Shown here: piece after piece, positions 47,799-56,668 of the stretch
Numbering within the stretch: the stretch's first letter is position 1
How the letters are laid out: every line of letters begins with the position of its first letter
From: Mycobacterium gallinarum
GTDB taxonomy: Bacteria; Actinomycetota; Actinomycetes; Mycobacteriales; Mycobacteriaceae
Length of the DNA: 64,000 nucleotides
Assembly: GCF_010726765.1 (NCBI RefSeq)
Contig: NZ_AP022601.1
Span: forward strand, 620,001 to 684,000
Reading direction: 5' to 3'
Notes under the pieces: generated by a model
The model's database searches: none
What the model was told of the DNA's origin: nothing
The model's input: only the letters and a program-made list of their open reading frames with translations
Position numbers and translations under genes: made by a program

Positions 47799-48580
47799 AC
47801 ACCGAGATGACGCCGCTGCTGATTGCGTCCAACGCGTTCGGCTGGGGCAGCGGCATCCTGTTCGTGATCGCCGGCATCTACCTGAGTGTCCGGCGGGGTC
47901 GGTTGCACCCGCTGCTTCTGCTGTGCATTTCGGCGATCTCGTTCTCGTGGATCGAAGCGCCCTATGACTGGGCGATGTACGCGCAGTTCCCGCCGGCGCT
48001 GCCCCGGATGCCCTCGTGGTGGCCGTTGAACATGACCTGGGGTGGGCTGCCGTCCTCGGTGCCGCTGGGGTACATCGGCTATTTCTGCATACCTGCGGTC
48101 ACCGGCGCGGCGATCGGGCGGCGGCTGTCCGCACGATTCAACTGGCGGCAGCCGCAGACCTTGTTGATCGTCGGTCTCGTCGTTGGCTTCTGCTGGGCCC
48201 TGATCTTCAACGCCGGCCTCGGCGCGCGGCTTGGAGTCTTTTACTACGCCTATGTGATTCCGGGTCTCGGACTGTTCGAGGGCACGCTGCATCAGTACCC
48301 GATCTACGACGCCATCGCGATGGGCATCCAGATGATGGTCTTCACGTACCTGCTCGGCCGACGGGATGCGGAGGGGCGCAATGTCATCGAGATGTGGTCG
48401 GACAAGCTGTCGAAGACGCGAGTCCAGTCGGCGATCGTATCCGTCATTGCCGTCGTCGTCCTCGGAAACGTGCTCTACGGCGCCGTTTTCGCGCCCCATC
48501 TGGTGACCAAGCAGATGGGTCTGGTGACGTCTGGTCCAGATGTGCAACTCTTCCCCGGCGTGCCCAACCAACCGAGATAG
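47795..48580 (+). CDS. AveC-like (spirocyclase family) membrane protein, copy 2
   Basis: A 261-residue integral membrane protein with about seven hydrophobic segments, distantly related to 39787. It has the comparable polar stretch WIEAPYDWAMYAQFPPAL and a GYIGYFCIPAV segment. Shorter than copy 1, lacking its long C-terminal tail. GTG start at 47795 overlaps the preceding small membrane ORF, and the TetR palindrome at 47586 controls the pair. Biochemical role unknown; membership of the AveC-like family is inferred from length, topology and shared polar motifs. Confidence 0.65.
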   Translation: MNTEMTPLLIASNAFGWGSGILFVIAGIYLSVRRGRLHPLLLLCISAISFSWIEAPYDWAMYAQFPPALPRMPSWWPLNMTWGGLPSSVPLGYIGYFCIPAVTGAAIGRRLSARFNWRQPQTLLIVGLVVGFCWALIFNAGLGARLGVFYYAYVIPGLGLFEGTLHQYPIYDAIAMGIQMMVFTYLLGRRDAEGRNVIEMWSDKLSKTRVQSAIVSVIAVVVLGNVLYGAVFAPHLVTKQMGLVTSGPDVQLFPGVPNQPR

Positions 48581-48607
48581 TGCCGTTGAAGCAGTACAAT
48601 TCGCCTG

Positions 48608-49231
48608 GTGGCGATTCGGCGTGGACGGCCTACCCAGGCGGAGACGAAAAAGCTCGACCTCGCGGTTCGTGAGGCCGCGGTCGCCACCTTTCTCGAATTC
48701 GGTTATGCCGGAGCCAGTATGGAGGCCATCGCCAAGGCCGCAGGCATCACGAAACGCTCCCTGTACGCCCGCTATCCGGACAAGCGGGCGGTGTTCGCTG
48801 ACGTCATCCCGTGGGCGCTGGCTCGCTACAGCGACGACGGCTCCATCGACGAGATCGACGAAGAAGATTTGGAGACCGCGCTTCTGGCGACCGGGCGCAA
48901 AGCGCTGACGCGCGCCACACATCCTGAGAACGTGCGACTGAAGCGGATCGCCTTCAACGAGGCCGCACAGTTCCCGGAGTTCAACGTCTCTGCGGAGTCG
49001 ATGATGTGGGCCGGCCGCCAGCGCGCCGTCACCGAATTGCTGCGCCGCCATGAGGAACTCGGCACCATCAAGGTCGAGGACCTGGAACTGGCGGCCGAGA
49101 CGTTTCTGGCGATGGTCGAGGCCGTGCCCGCGCGTATGGCCGACTTCGGCGTGTTCCGGTCGTCAGAACAGCAGGAGCGACATCTCCGGTACGCGGTGCG
49201 GCTGTTCCTGCGCGGTGTCATGCCCCGCTGA
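48608..49231 (+). CDS. TetR-family regulator
   Basis: A 207-residue TetR protein: AIRRGRPTQAE lead, HTH near residues 33-55 (MEAIAKAAGITKRSLYARY) and a C-terminal ligand domain. The GTG at 48608 lies 8 nt after a good -10 (TACAAT, 48595-48600), so the message may be leaderless. It is convergent with the SDR at 49249 and is the nearest candidate to bind the palindrome at 49963-49978 controlling the SDR and the six-gene operon. Confidence 0.88.
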   Translation: MAIRRGRPTQAETKKLDLAVREAAVATFLEFGYAGASMEAIAKAAGITKRSLYARYPDKRAVFADVIPWALARYSDDGSIDEIDEEDLETALLATGRKALTRATHPENVRLKRIAFNEAAQFPEFNVSAESMMWAGRQRAVTELLRRHEELGTIKVEDLELAAETFLAMVEAVPARMADFGVFRSSEQQERHLRYAVRLFLRGVMPR

Positions 49232-49248
49232 TCGCGGCTTGGTGCGAG

Positions 49249-49953
49249 CTAGGTGCAGCGTCCACCGTTCACGCCGACGATCTGCCCGGTGATGTAACCG
49301 GCCTCCTCGGAGACCAGAAATGCGCAGGTTGCGGCGATGTCCGCTGGTGTGCCGATTCGCCGCACAGGGATCCGCGCGGCGATGTCCTCGACTGATCCGC
49401 CGAGCAGACCTTTCTCCTCGGCATCGCGCAGCATCGGGGTGTCAATCGACCCCGGTGGCACCACATTGGCGGTGATTCCCTTTGGGCCGTATTCCAGCGC
49501 AAGGGTTTTCGTGAGACCGTTGACGCCCGACTTTGCCGCCACATACGCCGACTGGTACGGCGATCCGGAGTGGGTGCTCGATGAGGAGATGTTGACGATT
49601 CGGCCCCACCCGGCGTCCAGCATGTCCGGCAGCACCGCCTGGGTCACATGAAAGACCCCGTTGAGGTTGACGTCGATGACCTTCGACCACTCCTCGGCAG
49701 TGAGGTTGGTGAATCGCCGGAACGAGGTCATTCCCGCGGAGTTCACCAGGATTGTGATCGGCCCGAGTGCGGCGCGGATGGCGTCGAGTGCCGCCGCGAC
49801 CTGTTCGCGATCCGTGACATCGGCGACATAACCGAAGTCGGTGTCGCCCGGCGCCAGGTCGATGGTGGCGACCTGATTGCCGTCGGTGCGCAGCCGGTCG
49901 GCGATGGCCCGGCCGATCCCGGATGCCCCGCCCGTGACCAATGCTGTCTTCAC
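49249..49953 (-). CDS. FabG-like short-chain dehydrogenase
   Basis: A 234-residue SDR: VTGGASGIGRAIADRL near residue 6, NSAGMTS near 80, ISSSSTH near 130 and YVAAK near 147, ending GYITGQIVGVNGG as in FabG relatives. Probably an NAD(P)-dependent ketone/alcohol oxidoreductase of the neighbouring operon's pathway. The GTG at 49953 has no ribosome site but sits 7-8 nt from a leftward -10 (TATATT, 49966-49961), suggesting a leaderless transcript. A longer open frame upstream is not coding. Confidence 0.87.
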   Translation of the reverse strand: MKTALVTGGASGIGRAIADRLRTDGNQVATIDLAPGDTDFGYVADVTDREQVAAALDAIRAALGPITILVNSAGMTSFRRFTNLTAEEWSKVIDVNLNGVFHVTQAVLPDMLDAGWGRIVNISSSSTHSGSPYQSAYVAAKSGVNGLTKTLALEYGPKGITANVVPPGSIDTPMLRDAEEKGLLGGSVEDIAARIPVRRIGTPADIAATCAFLVSEEAGYITGQIVGVNGGRCT

Positions 49954-49960
49954 GAAGTAA

Positions 49961-49980
49961 AATATACAAAACCGTATACT
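49961..49980. promoter_or_regulatory. Divergent promoter with palindrome; both transcripts possibly leaderless
   Basis: The palindrome TATAC (49963-49967), AAAACC, GTATA (49974-49978) carries a leftward -10 TATATT (49966-49961) in one arm and a rightward -10 TATACT (49975-49980) in the other. Each -10 lies 7-9 nt from its start codon (GTG 49953, ATG 49990), leaving almost no 5' UTR. A single bound regulator would cover both promoters. Confidence 0.6.
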
Positions 49981-49989
49981 TAATGCGCA

Positions 49990-51003
49990 ATGGCGAGTAT
50001 TCTGAGCGTCGTGGCGCAAGGCCAACCTGCTCCTCCCGTGCGCGGAAAGCCATTCCGCTTCGCCGTCCAGGCGACCAATGCAGCCGATGCGCGCGAGTGG
50101 CGCGAATTCGTCCGCAAGGTAGAGCAATTGGGCTACTCCACACTGACGCTCGCCGACCATTACCTTGGACCCGGCCCGGCACAACGTGCCGCGCGGACGC
50201 CGCGCCAGGATCTTGCGCCGATCGCGGCGATCGCCACCGCGGCCGCCCACACGACGACGCTGCGCGTCGGCTGCCGTGTCTTCTGCATCGACTACCACGT
50301 GCCCGCGGTGCTCGCGAAGGAGATCGCGACGCTCGACCTGCTCTCGGACGGTCGACTCGAACTAGGCATCGGGGCGGGTTGGAGCGCAACCGAATACGAG
50401 GCGATGGGGTTGACATTCGGGACCCCTGGGCACCGTATCGCGAAACTCAAAGAGGTCATCGCACTGATCAAGGCGCATTGCGCAGGCGAAGAACTTGACG
50501 TCACCGGCGAACACGTCAACGTCACCGGATATGCGGGTACTCCGCGCCCTGTTCAGCGACCCCACCCGCCGATCATGATCGGCGGTGGTGGCAAGCGGGT
50601 GCTGTCTTACGCCGGTCGGGAGGCCGACATAGTCAGTATCAACACGGTGGCGTTCACCGCGCGCAATGACGACGGACTTAGTCCTGACGAGGAAGCCGTG
50701 CGCCGCTTCGAATACGTCAGTGCCGCAGCGGGTCCCCGCGTCGGTGACCTCGACATCGAGAGTTCACCCTTCTTCGTCTCGATTGGTGGCGACGCCGACG
50801 AGGCCTACCGGCACATCGCGGAGAAGTCGCAGATGTCGCCCGACGTCCTGCGCGACCATCCCAACGTTCTGATCGGCGCCGCCGACGCCGTCGTCGAAAC
50901 CTTGCTGCGGCGCCGAGAATTCCACGGCGTCAACTACGTCACCGTCCGACAGTCCCACGCCGAGTCATTCGCCCCCGTCGTCGCACAGCTGGCGGGGTCG
51001 TGA
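49990..51003 (+). CDS. LLM-class F420-dependent oxidoreductase
   Basis: A 337-residue luciferase-like TIM-barrel protein of the mycobacterial F420 subgroup: FRFAVQATNA start, LADHYLGPG near 55, LATLD-type segment EIATLDLLSDGRLELGIGAGW near 107-127 and the PPIMIGGGGKRVL phosphate-binding loop near 195. It would use F420 (or FMN) for hydride transfer to, or oxygenation of, a pathway intermediate. First gene of the operon; the crotonase gene follows after 10 nt with AAAGGAG. Confidence 0.87.
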   Translation: MASILSVVAQGQPAPPVRGKPFRFAVQATNAADAREWREFVRKVEQLGYSTLTLADHYLGPGPAQRAARTPRQDLAPIAAIATAAAHTTTLRVGCRVFCIDYHVPAVLAKEIATLDLLSDGRLELGIGAGWSATEYEAMGLTFGTPGHRIAKLKEVIALIKAHCAGEELDVTGEHVNVTGYAGTPRPVQRPHPPIMIGGGGKRVLSYAGREADIVSINTVAFTARNDDGLSPDEEAVRRFEYVSAAAGPRVGDLDIESSPFFVSIGGDADEAYRHIAEKSQMSPDVLRDHPNVLIGAADAVVETLLRRREFHGVNYVTVRQSHAESFAPVVAQLAGS

Positions 51004-51013
51004 AAGGAGCACG

Positions 51014-51901
51014 ATGGCGAAGAGATCGAGATTCAGCGAGTACCAAAACAGCTACGCCAACTACAAGTTCGAGCTGACCGACGACGGCATCCTGTTCATG
51101 CAGTGCCACACCGACGGCGACAGCCTGGTGTGGAGCTGGAAAGCCCACGACGAAATGTCGGATGCCTTCGCCGACATCGCCGGCGACCGCGAGATCAAGG
51201 TGCTCATCCACACCGGAACCGGCGAGAACTACAACGCCAACTGGGGCCGACTGCCCAACGGTGAACCACCCGACGAGCCCGTGTACCAGGCGATGCCCGG
51301 CGACCGGGGCACGCACAAGCTCGACGAGAAGGCCTGGTATGCCAGGCATCTCATTTTCAATGTGCTCGACGTCGACGTCCCGATGATCAGCGCCGTCAAC
51401 GGCCCCTGCAACATGCACTCCGAAGTGCCGATCATGGGCGACATCGTGCTGGCCTCCGAGGACACCTACTTCCAGGATGCGTCGCACTTCCCGCGCGGCC
51501 AGGTGCCCGGGGACGGCCAGCACGTGATCTGGAGCATCCTCGCCGGCCACAACCGCGCACGCTATTTCTTGCTGACGGGGCAGAAGCTCAGTGCGCAGGA
51601 GGCCAAGGAGTGGGGTGTGGTCAACGAGGTGCTCCCGAAGGACAAGGTGATCGACCGCGCCTGGGAGCACGCCCGGGAACTCATCAAGCGGCCACCGCTG
51701 ACGCTGCGGTACACACGTCAGCTCTTCACCAATCCGCTCAAGCGCGCGTTCGTCAACGAGCTCGGCCACGGCCTGGGCCGCGAAACCTATGCCCAGCGGG
51801 TGTTTTTTCCATTCGGAGGAGAGATGGAACCGCTCGACCGACCCTGGGATCAGCAGCCCTGGTCCGACGGAAAACTGCCCAGTCAAGGAGTCACCCCATG
51901 A
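51014..51901 (+). CDS. 6-oxocamphor-hydrolase-like crotonase
   Basis: A 295-residue crotonase-superfamily protein most like 6-oxocamphor hydrolase, a CoA-independent retro-Claisenase that cleaves cyclic beta-diketones. Shared segments include LVWSWKAHDE, VNGPCNMHSEVPIMGDIVLA, FQDASHFPRGQVPGDGQHV and RYFLLTGQKLSAQEA. His135, His158 and Asp167 keep the spacing (23 and 9) of the catalytic His122/His145/Asp154 known for that enzyme. It probably opens a ring after oxidation to a diketone. The stop overlaps the Rieske gene as ATGA. Confidence 0.82.
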   Translation: MAKRSRFSEYQNSYANYKFELTDDGILFMQCHTDGDSLVWSWKAHDEMSDAFADIAGDREIKVLIHTGTGENYNANWGRLPNGEPPDEPVYQAMPGDRGTHKLDEKAWYARHLIFNVLDVDVPMISAVNGPCNMHSEVPIMGDIVLASEDTYFQDASHFPRGQVPGDGQHVIWSILAGHNRARYFLLTGQKLSAQEAKEWGVVNEVLPKDKVIDRAWEHARELIKRPPLTLRYTRQLFTNPLKRAFVNELGHGLGRETYAQRVFFPFGGEMEPLDRPWDQQPWSDGKLPSQGVTP

Positions 51902-53199
51902 CCGGAATTCAACAGAAGCTCGCCACCGGGCGCGGCAAGTTCACCACCGACTACCCAGACCTCGGCACGGGGCCGGTCAACTACGAGGACTCCATTTCCG
52001 AGGAGTTCTTCGCCGCCGAGCGCAAGGCTGTGTTCGAGCGCAGCTGGTTGTGCGTCGGACGCATGGAACGCCTGCCGCGCAAGGGTTCCTATTTCACCCG
52101 CGAGCTGCCGGGCCGACTGGCATCGATCGTCATCACCCGCGACCTCGACGACAACGTCTACGCCTTCCACAACGTCTGCGCGCACCGGGGCAACAAGGTG
52201 GTCTGGCAGGAACATCCGGCCGAGGAGTCATCGGGCAGTTGCCGCGCCTTCGCCTGCAAGTATCACGGTTGGCGGTACGGGCTCAACGGCGTCGTCAACC
52301 ACATCACCAACGAGGAGGAGTTCTTCGACCTCGACAAATCGAAACTCCGCATGCCGCCCGTGCATTGCGAAGTGTGGGCCGGTTTCATCTTCATCAACCT
52401 CGCCGACGATCCGGTGCCGCTGCGCACGTTCCTCGGCGAGGGTCTGCTGGGAATGGAGACGTATCCGTTCCACCTCATGACGCAGCACTACGGGTTCTCC
52501 ACGCAGATCAAGGGCAACTGGAAACTGGCCGTCGACTCCGTATGCGAGTGGTACCACCCGCCGTATGTGCACGGCCGGTTCATCGACCCCGACGTGTCGA
52601 AGGCCGAGAAGATGGTGCCGCCGGTCGACTCGTACCATTACGACCTGTTTCGCCCGCACATGCTCACTTCCGTGCCAGGCCCGCCGATCCTTCCGCCGCG
52701 CGCACCGGGAAGTGCGGGCGAGCCGCGCCAGGATCAGCGATGGGTGTACAAGCTTTTCCGCGCAGGGCTTTTCGGGCCCGACGACGTGCCCGATATCGGC
52801 CCGTTGCCCGGCTTCCTCAACCGCGGTGAGATCGCATCGTGGGGCAACGACCAGTTCTGGGTGTTCCCGAACATCTCGATCCAGATCTGGGCGCGAAACT
52901 ACTACATCACTTACACGTACTGGCCCGAGACAGTCGACACCCACATCTACGAGATCGACATGTATTTCGTGCCGCCCGCCAACGCCCACGAGCGCCTGGC
53001 GCAGGAAGTGGTGGTCGACAGCACCATCGAGTTCGCGATGCAGGATGTCAACACGATCGAGGCCACGCATTCGGCGCTGAAGACCCGGGCGCAGAACACC
53101 TTCCACCTATCCGATCAGGAACTGCTCATCCGGCAGTTCCACTCCGTGATCCGCGACACCGTAGCGGCGTACCAGTTCGGTGAGGAGCAGAGGTCATGA
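51898..53199 (+). CDS. Rieske non-haem iron oxygenase, alpha subunit
   Basis: A 433-residue ring-hydroxylating-type oxygenase. The [2Fe-2S] ligands are Cys94/His96 and Cys120/His123 (CAHRG and CKYHGW). The mononuclear iron site is in DSVCEWYHPPYVH with His220 and His225. No beta-subunit gene is apparent and no ferredoxin or reductase is encoded nearby, so electrons must come from elsewhere. ATG at 51898 overlaps the crotonase stop; the frame is open further upstream but lies inside that gene. Substrate unknown. Confidence 0.92.
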   Translation: MTGIQQKLATGRGKFTTDYPDLGTGPVNYEDSISEEFFAAERKAVFERSWLCVGRMERLPRKGSYFTRELPGRLASIVITRDLDDNVYAFHNVCAHRGNKVVWQEHPAEESSGSCRAFACKYHGWRYGLNGVVNHITNEEEFFDLDKSKLRMPPVHCEVWAGFIFINLADDPVPLRTFLGEGLLGMETYPFHLMTQHYGFSTQIKGNWKLAVDSVCEWYHPPYVHGRFIDPDVSKAEKMVPPVDSYHYDLFRPHMLTSVPGPPILPPRAPGSAGEPRQDQRWVYKLFRAGLFGPDDVPDIGPLPGFLNRGEIASWGNDQFWVFPNISIQIWARNYYITYTYWPETVDTHIYEIDMYFVPPANAHERLAQEVVVDSTIEFAMQDVNTIEATHSALKTRAQNTFHLSDQELLIRQFHSVIRDTVAAYQFGEEQRS

Positions 53200-53531
53200 C
53201 GGAACGCCAACTACCGGAGGGCTTCTCCGAGGTGGAACAGTGGGTCGACGACTGGGCGCTGCCCACCCGTGCCGAACGCTATGCCGCGCGGCTCGACCGG
53301 CCTTACGACGACCTGGTGGCGTTCTACGACGGGATTGCCCCGCATGCCGAACGGGCCATCGCCTACCTCGACGGGCTCGACGTCAACAACCTCGACTCTG
53401 CGGCCAAGCGCCTGATGAACATGCTGTTCTCGATGATCCTGGTGTCGTATGCGGTGAACATCTTCAAGCAGAACCGCATCCCCGACTCCGGTGCAGCCTT
53501 CTTCGAGATGGTCGCCGAACCGGCGCTATGA
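53196..53531 (+). CDS. Unknown 111-residue protein of the Rieske operon
   Basis: A soluble, mostly helical-looking protein beginning MTERQLPEGFSEVEQWVDDW and ending FFEMVAEPAL. I do not recognise a family. It contains no cysteine, so it is not a ferredoxin, and no signal peptide; one moderately hydrophobic stretch (MLFSMILVSYAV) could be a buried helix. It overlaps the Rieske stop (ATGA) and the CoA-transferase start (ATGA), which argues for a real gene. A small oxygenase subunit or assembly partner is a reasonable guess only. Confidence 0.7.
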   Translation: MTERQLPEGFSEVEQWVDDWALPTRAERYAARLDRPYDDLVAFYDGIAPHAERAIAYLDGLDVNNLDSAAKRLMNMLFSMILVSYAVNIFKQNRIPDSGAAFFEMVAEPAL

Positions 53532-54736
53532 GAACCCCGGCGAGCGCACTGCCGCTGTCGGGTTTGCGGGTGGTCGACGCCGCGACACTCGCGGCGGGCC
53601 CGCTGGTAGCGACCGCGCTCGGCGAATTCGGCGCCGACGTCATCAAGGTCGAACAGCCCGGAATCGGTGACCCGCTGCGCACCTGGGGCGTGCGGCGCGA
53701 CGACATCGGGCTGGTCTGGAAAAGCGTGAGCCGCAACAAGAAATGCGTCACGCTCGACCTGCGTACCGACGTCGGGCGCGACCTGCTGCATGGCCTGCTG
53801 GCGCACAGCGACGTCTTCGTCGTCAACACCCGGCCCAGCACTCTGGCCCGCTGGGGGCTGGACTACGAGTCGCTGCACGAACGGCACCCGAATCTGGTGG
53901 TCCTGCACGTGACGGGTTACGGCCTCGGCGGGCCCGCCAGCGACCGCCCCGGATTCGGCACCCTCGCCGAGGCGATGAGCGGATTCGCCCACGTCTGCGG
54001 GCAGGCGGACGGTCCGCCGACCCTGCCGCCCTTCATGCTCGCCGACGGCGTCGCCGCGCAGTCGGCCACCTACGCCGTGCTGGCGGCGCTGTATCACCGC
54101 GATGTCCACCGTGGCGGTGGTCAACTGGTCGACGTCAGCCTCGTCGAACCGTTGGCCCGACTGGTCGAACAGGCCACGCTGGCCTACGACCAGCTCGGAC
54201 AGATCCAGGGCCGCACCGGCAACCGCGCTGACGCGAGCGCGCCCCGTAACGCATATCGGACGTCCGATGACAAGTGGATCGCGATTTCGAGTGCGTCGTC
54301 CAGCATCGCCGCCCGTCTCTACCGCGCCATCGACCGGCCCGATCTCGCGAACCGGCCCGAGTACGTCGACCCGATCCCACGCCAGGCCAGGGCCGACGAG
54401 ATCAACGCCCTCGTCGCCGCATGGATATGCGAACGCACACTCGCCGACGCGATGAAGGTGTTTCTCGCCGAACACGTTGCGGCGGCACCGGTCTACGATG
54501 CGGCGCAACTAATGGCCGACGAACATCTACGGGCAAGGGGAGTTTTTGTGTCGGTTGACGATCCGGATCTGGGGGAGATGACCGTACAGGCGCCAGTCGC
54601 CAGGCTGAGCGAAACGCCGGGCCGCATCGACCATCTCGGCCGGGCGCTGGGTGCGGACAACGACGCGGTCTACCGAGACCTACTCGGGCTCGACGACGAC
54701 CGGCTTGCGGACCTGCGCTCCGCGGGGACGATCTGA
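53528..54736 (+). CDS. CaiB/BaiF-type (family III) CoA transferase
   Basis: A 402-residue family III CoA transferase. The N-terminal LSGLRVVDAATLAAGPLVATAL and GADVIKVEQPGIGDPLR are typical, and the likely catalytic Asp lies in FMLADGVAAQSATYAV near residue 180. It would move CoA from an acyl-CoA donor to the carboxylate released by ring cleavage. ATG at 53528 overlaps the preceding stop, and its own TGA shares one base with the next ATG. Confidence 0.9.
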   Translation: MRTPASALPLSGLRVVDAATLAAGPLVATALGEFGADVIKVEQPGIGDPLRTWGVRRDDIGLVWKSVSRNKKCVTLDLRTDVGRDLLHGLLAHSDVFVVNTRPSTLARWGLDYESLHERHPNLVVLHVTGYGLGGPASDRPGFGTLAEAMSGFAHVCGQADGPPTLPPFMLADGVAAQSATYAVLAALYHRDVHRGGGQLVDVSLVEPLARLVEQATLAYDQLGQIQGRTGNRADASAPRNAYRTSDDKWIAISSASSSIAARLYRAIDRPDLANRPEYVDPIPRQARADEINALVAAWICERTLADAMKVFLAEHVAAAPVYDAAQLMADEHLRARGVFVSVDDPDLGEMTVQAPVARLSETPGRIDHLGRALGADNDAVYRDLLGLDDDRLADLRSAGTI

Positions 54737-55629
54737 TGCCCCGCAGAAGCGAGTTGGCGACACCGGCGAGCGATGCGCACATGTGCGAGAAGGCCGCGCG
54801 CAGCGGTGCCGATCTGGTGTTTCTCGACCTCGAGGACGCGTGCGCCCCGTCCGTGAAGGAATCGGCCCGCGCGACGGCCGTCGCGGCGCTGACCGGTCTG
54901 GACTGGGGCACCACCGTCCGAGCGGTGCGGATCAACGGTCTCGACACTCAGTGGTGCCACGACGACATCATCGAGGTCGTCACCGGGGCCCGGGACGCGC
55001 TCGACGTCATCATCATCCCGAAAGCGCTGACTGCACGTGACGTTTGGTGGGTCGACGTCCTGCTCACCCAATTGGAGGCAAAGCTCGGCCTGTCGCGTCC
55101 GATCGCGGTGGAGGTGCTCATCGAGGAGGCCGAAGGGCTACTGAATGCTGCGGAGATCGCGCGTGCCAGCCCTCGGGTGGAAGCGGTGATCTTCGGGGCG
55201 GGGGATCTGTCGGCGTCATTGCGGGCACGCGTCGACGGCAACTTCGGACCGGCCGGTGACTATCCGGGCGACTACTGGCATGCCGTACGGGTGCAGGTGC
55301 TCGCGGCGGCGCGCGCGGCAGGCGTCTACGCGATCGACGCGCCCTATCCGGGCTATCGGGACGAGGAGGGCTACCGGCGCGAGGCGCAGCGGGCGAGCCT
55401 GCTCGGATACGACGGCAAGTGGGCGATCCACCCGTCGCAGGTGGCCGTCGCGAACGAGATCTTCACCCCGACAGGCGAGGAACTCGCCGCAGCCCGCGCC
55501 ATCGTGGCCGACTACCGGCGTGCGGAAGCCGGCGGAACCGGCGCGATCGGGCGCGACGGGAAACTCGTCGACGCGGCCCTGATGCGACATGCGGAGAATG
55601 TGTTGCGCAGAGCCGACCCCCGAGGATGA
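54736..55629 (+). CDS. HpcH/HpaI-CitE-type lyase
   Basis: A 297-residue protein of the citrate lyase beta/malyl-CoA lyase group. Metal and substrate sites include FLDLEDACAPSVKE near residue 30, RINGLDT near 74, the IPKAL segment near 94, EVLIEEAEGLLNA near 126 and GAGDLSASLR near 155. Likely performs retro-aldol cleavage of a hydroxyacyl-CoA at the end of the operon's route. It ends the six-gene operon and converges on 55657 across 27 bp with no obvious terminator. Confidence 0.87.
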   Translation: MPRRSELATPASDAHMCEKAARSGADLVFLDLEDACAPSVKESARATAVAALTGLDWGTTVRAVRINGLDTQWCHDDIIEVVTGARDALDVIIIPKALTARDVWWVDVLLTQLEAKLGLSRPIAVEVLIEEAEGLLNAAEIARASPRVEAVIFGAGDLSASLRARVDGNFGPAGDYPGDYWHAVRVQVLAAARAAGVYAIDAPYPGYRDEEGYRREAQRASLLGYDGKWAIHPSQVAVANEIFTPTGEELAAARAIVADYRRAEAGGTGAIGRDGKLVDAALMRHAENVLRRADPRG

Positions 55630-55656
55630 CGCGTCAGGACAACTGAGCGGCGGGTG

Positions 55657-56658
55657 TTATTTCATGGTCGCGAGGTTGTGCCAGAGGTTGCGCAGGCTGT
55701 CGGTGCCGCCGAACAGGGTGGTGAAGTGCGTGGAGTCGATGAGCACGATGTCACCGGCGCGTTCACCCGTGGGCGGCATCCAAATCAAGGCGTTGAACTC
55801 GGTGTTGCCTTCCGCGGTGAACGGATGTGGTCGGTTGGGGTCGACGCGCTGACGCCCCAACACCCGCAGGTTGTCGTCCTCGGGTGCAGTGAGTTCGTAG
55901 TGCGGGAGATGCGGGTGGAAATTGAACGTGGTGACGTTGTCGAGCAGCCGGGCCGCGTCGAGATCGAGATTTCCGGTCAACGGCGCGATCTCCTTCGTGC
56001 CTTCGACCACCGCGGGACGCAGTCCCCATCTGTTGTGGACGGGGACGTCGAGCGCCTTCATCAGTGAGCGGGTGTACTGACCGAAACGTTGCTGTCGCGG
56101 CACGAGGCGGTCGCCGTGATGTTCGTATTCGACCTGCCGCTGGGTGTAGTCGTCGGTGAATCCCACGTCGTGGTGGGGCGCCAGCAACAGGCACGTACCT
56201 TCTCGTTGCAGCCACTCGGAGATCGCCGCAATCTCTTCCGGGGCGGCCTCCTGTTCGGAGAGCAGATGGTCGAGGCCGAAAACCATCAACGTGTCGGTGT
56301 CGTCCAGGATGCGCTCGTCGATCGGCAGTTTGTATCCCGCCTGATCGATGCGCTGGAACACGGCGACGGGATGGCCGGTTGCCTCCTCGGCCAGTGCCTG
56401 GAAATCCAGGGTGGAACGGTGGAACAGCTCCAGCGTTCCCGCGATGCCCTGCAGGAAGTTCGCCGCGCTGTACTCCGGTGTCTCGTAGGCGGGCCATGCG
56501 ACGTTGCGCACCTCGGTGATGGTGGAGAACCGGTTCTCGATGACGGCCGGATCCCGTTGCGACTCCCAGGGATAGCTCCACGTCCAATAGATGCTGATGC
56601 GGCGCCCGCCGGAGTGCGGCCGTGGGATGTGGCTCTGGTTGTAGGTGCGAGCACGCAT
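55657..56658 (-). CDS. Unknown protein, possibly with a GATase-1-like/ThuA-like fold
   Basis: A 333-residue protein I cannot assign firmly. The middle (TDTLMVFGLDHLLSEQEAA, then EWLQREGTCLLLAPHHDVGF near residues 125-170) resembles the alpha/beta core of class I glutamine-amidotransferase or ThuA-like domains, without a recognisable nucleophile Cys. The N-terminus has WTWSYPWESQRDPAVIE. No signal peptide. It is the last gene of a leftward operon with the DyP peroxidase, 10 nt downstream of it, so a role with peroxidase chemistry is inferred. Confidence 0.6.
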   Translation of the reverse strand: MRARTYNQSHIPRPHSGGRRISIYWTWSYPWESQRDPAVIENRFSTITEVRNVAWPAYETPEYSAANFLQGIAGTLELFHRSTLDFQALAEEATGHPVAVFQRIDQAGYKLPIDERILDDTDTLMVFGLDHLLSEQEAAPEEIAAISEWLQREGTCLLLAPHHDVGFTDDYTQRQVEYEHHGDRLVPRQQRFGQYTRSLMKALDVPVHNRWGLRPAVVEGTKEIAPLTGNLDLDAARLLDNVTTFNFHPHLPHYELTAPEDDNLRVLGRQRVDPNRPHPFTAEGNTEFNALIWMPPTGERAGDIVLIDSTHFTTLFGGTDSLRNLWHNLATMK

Positions 56659-56668
56659 GGTGATCCTC

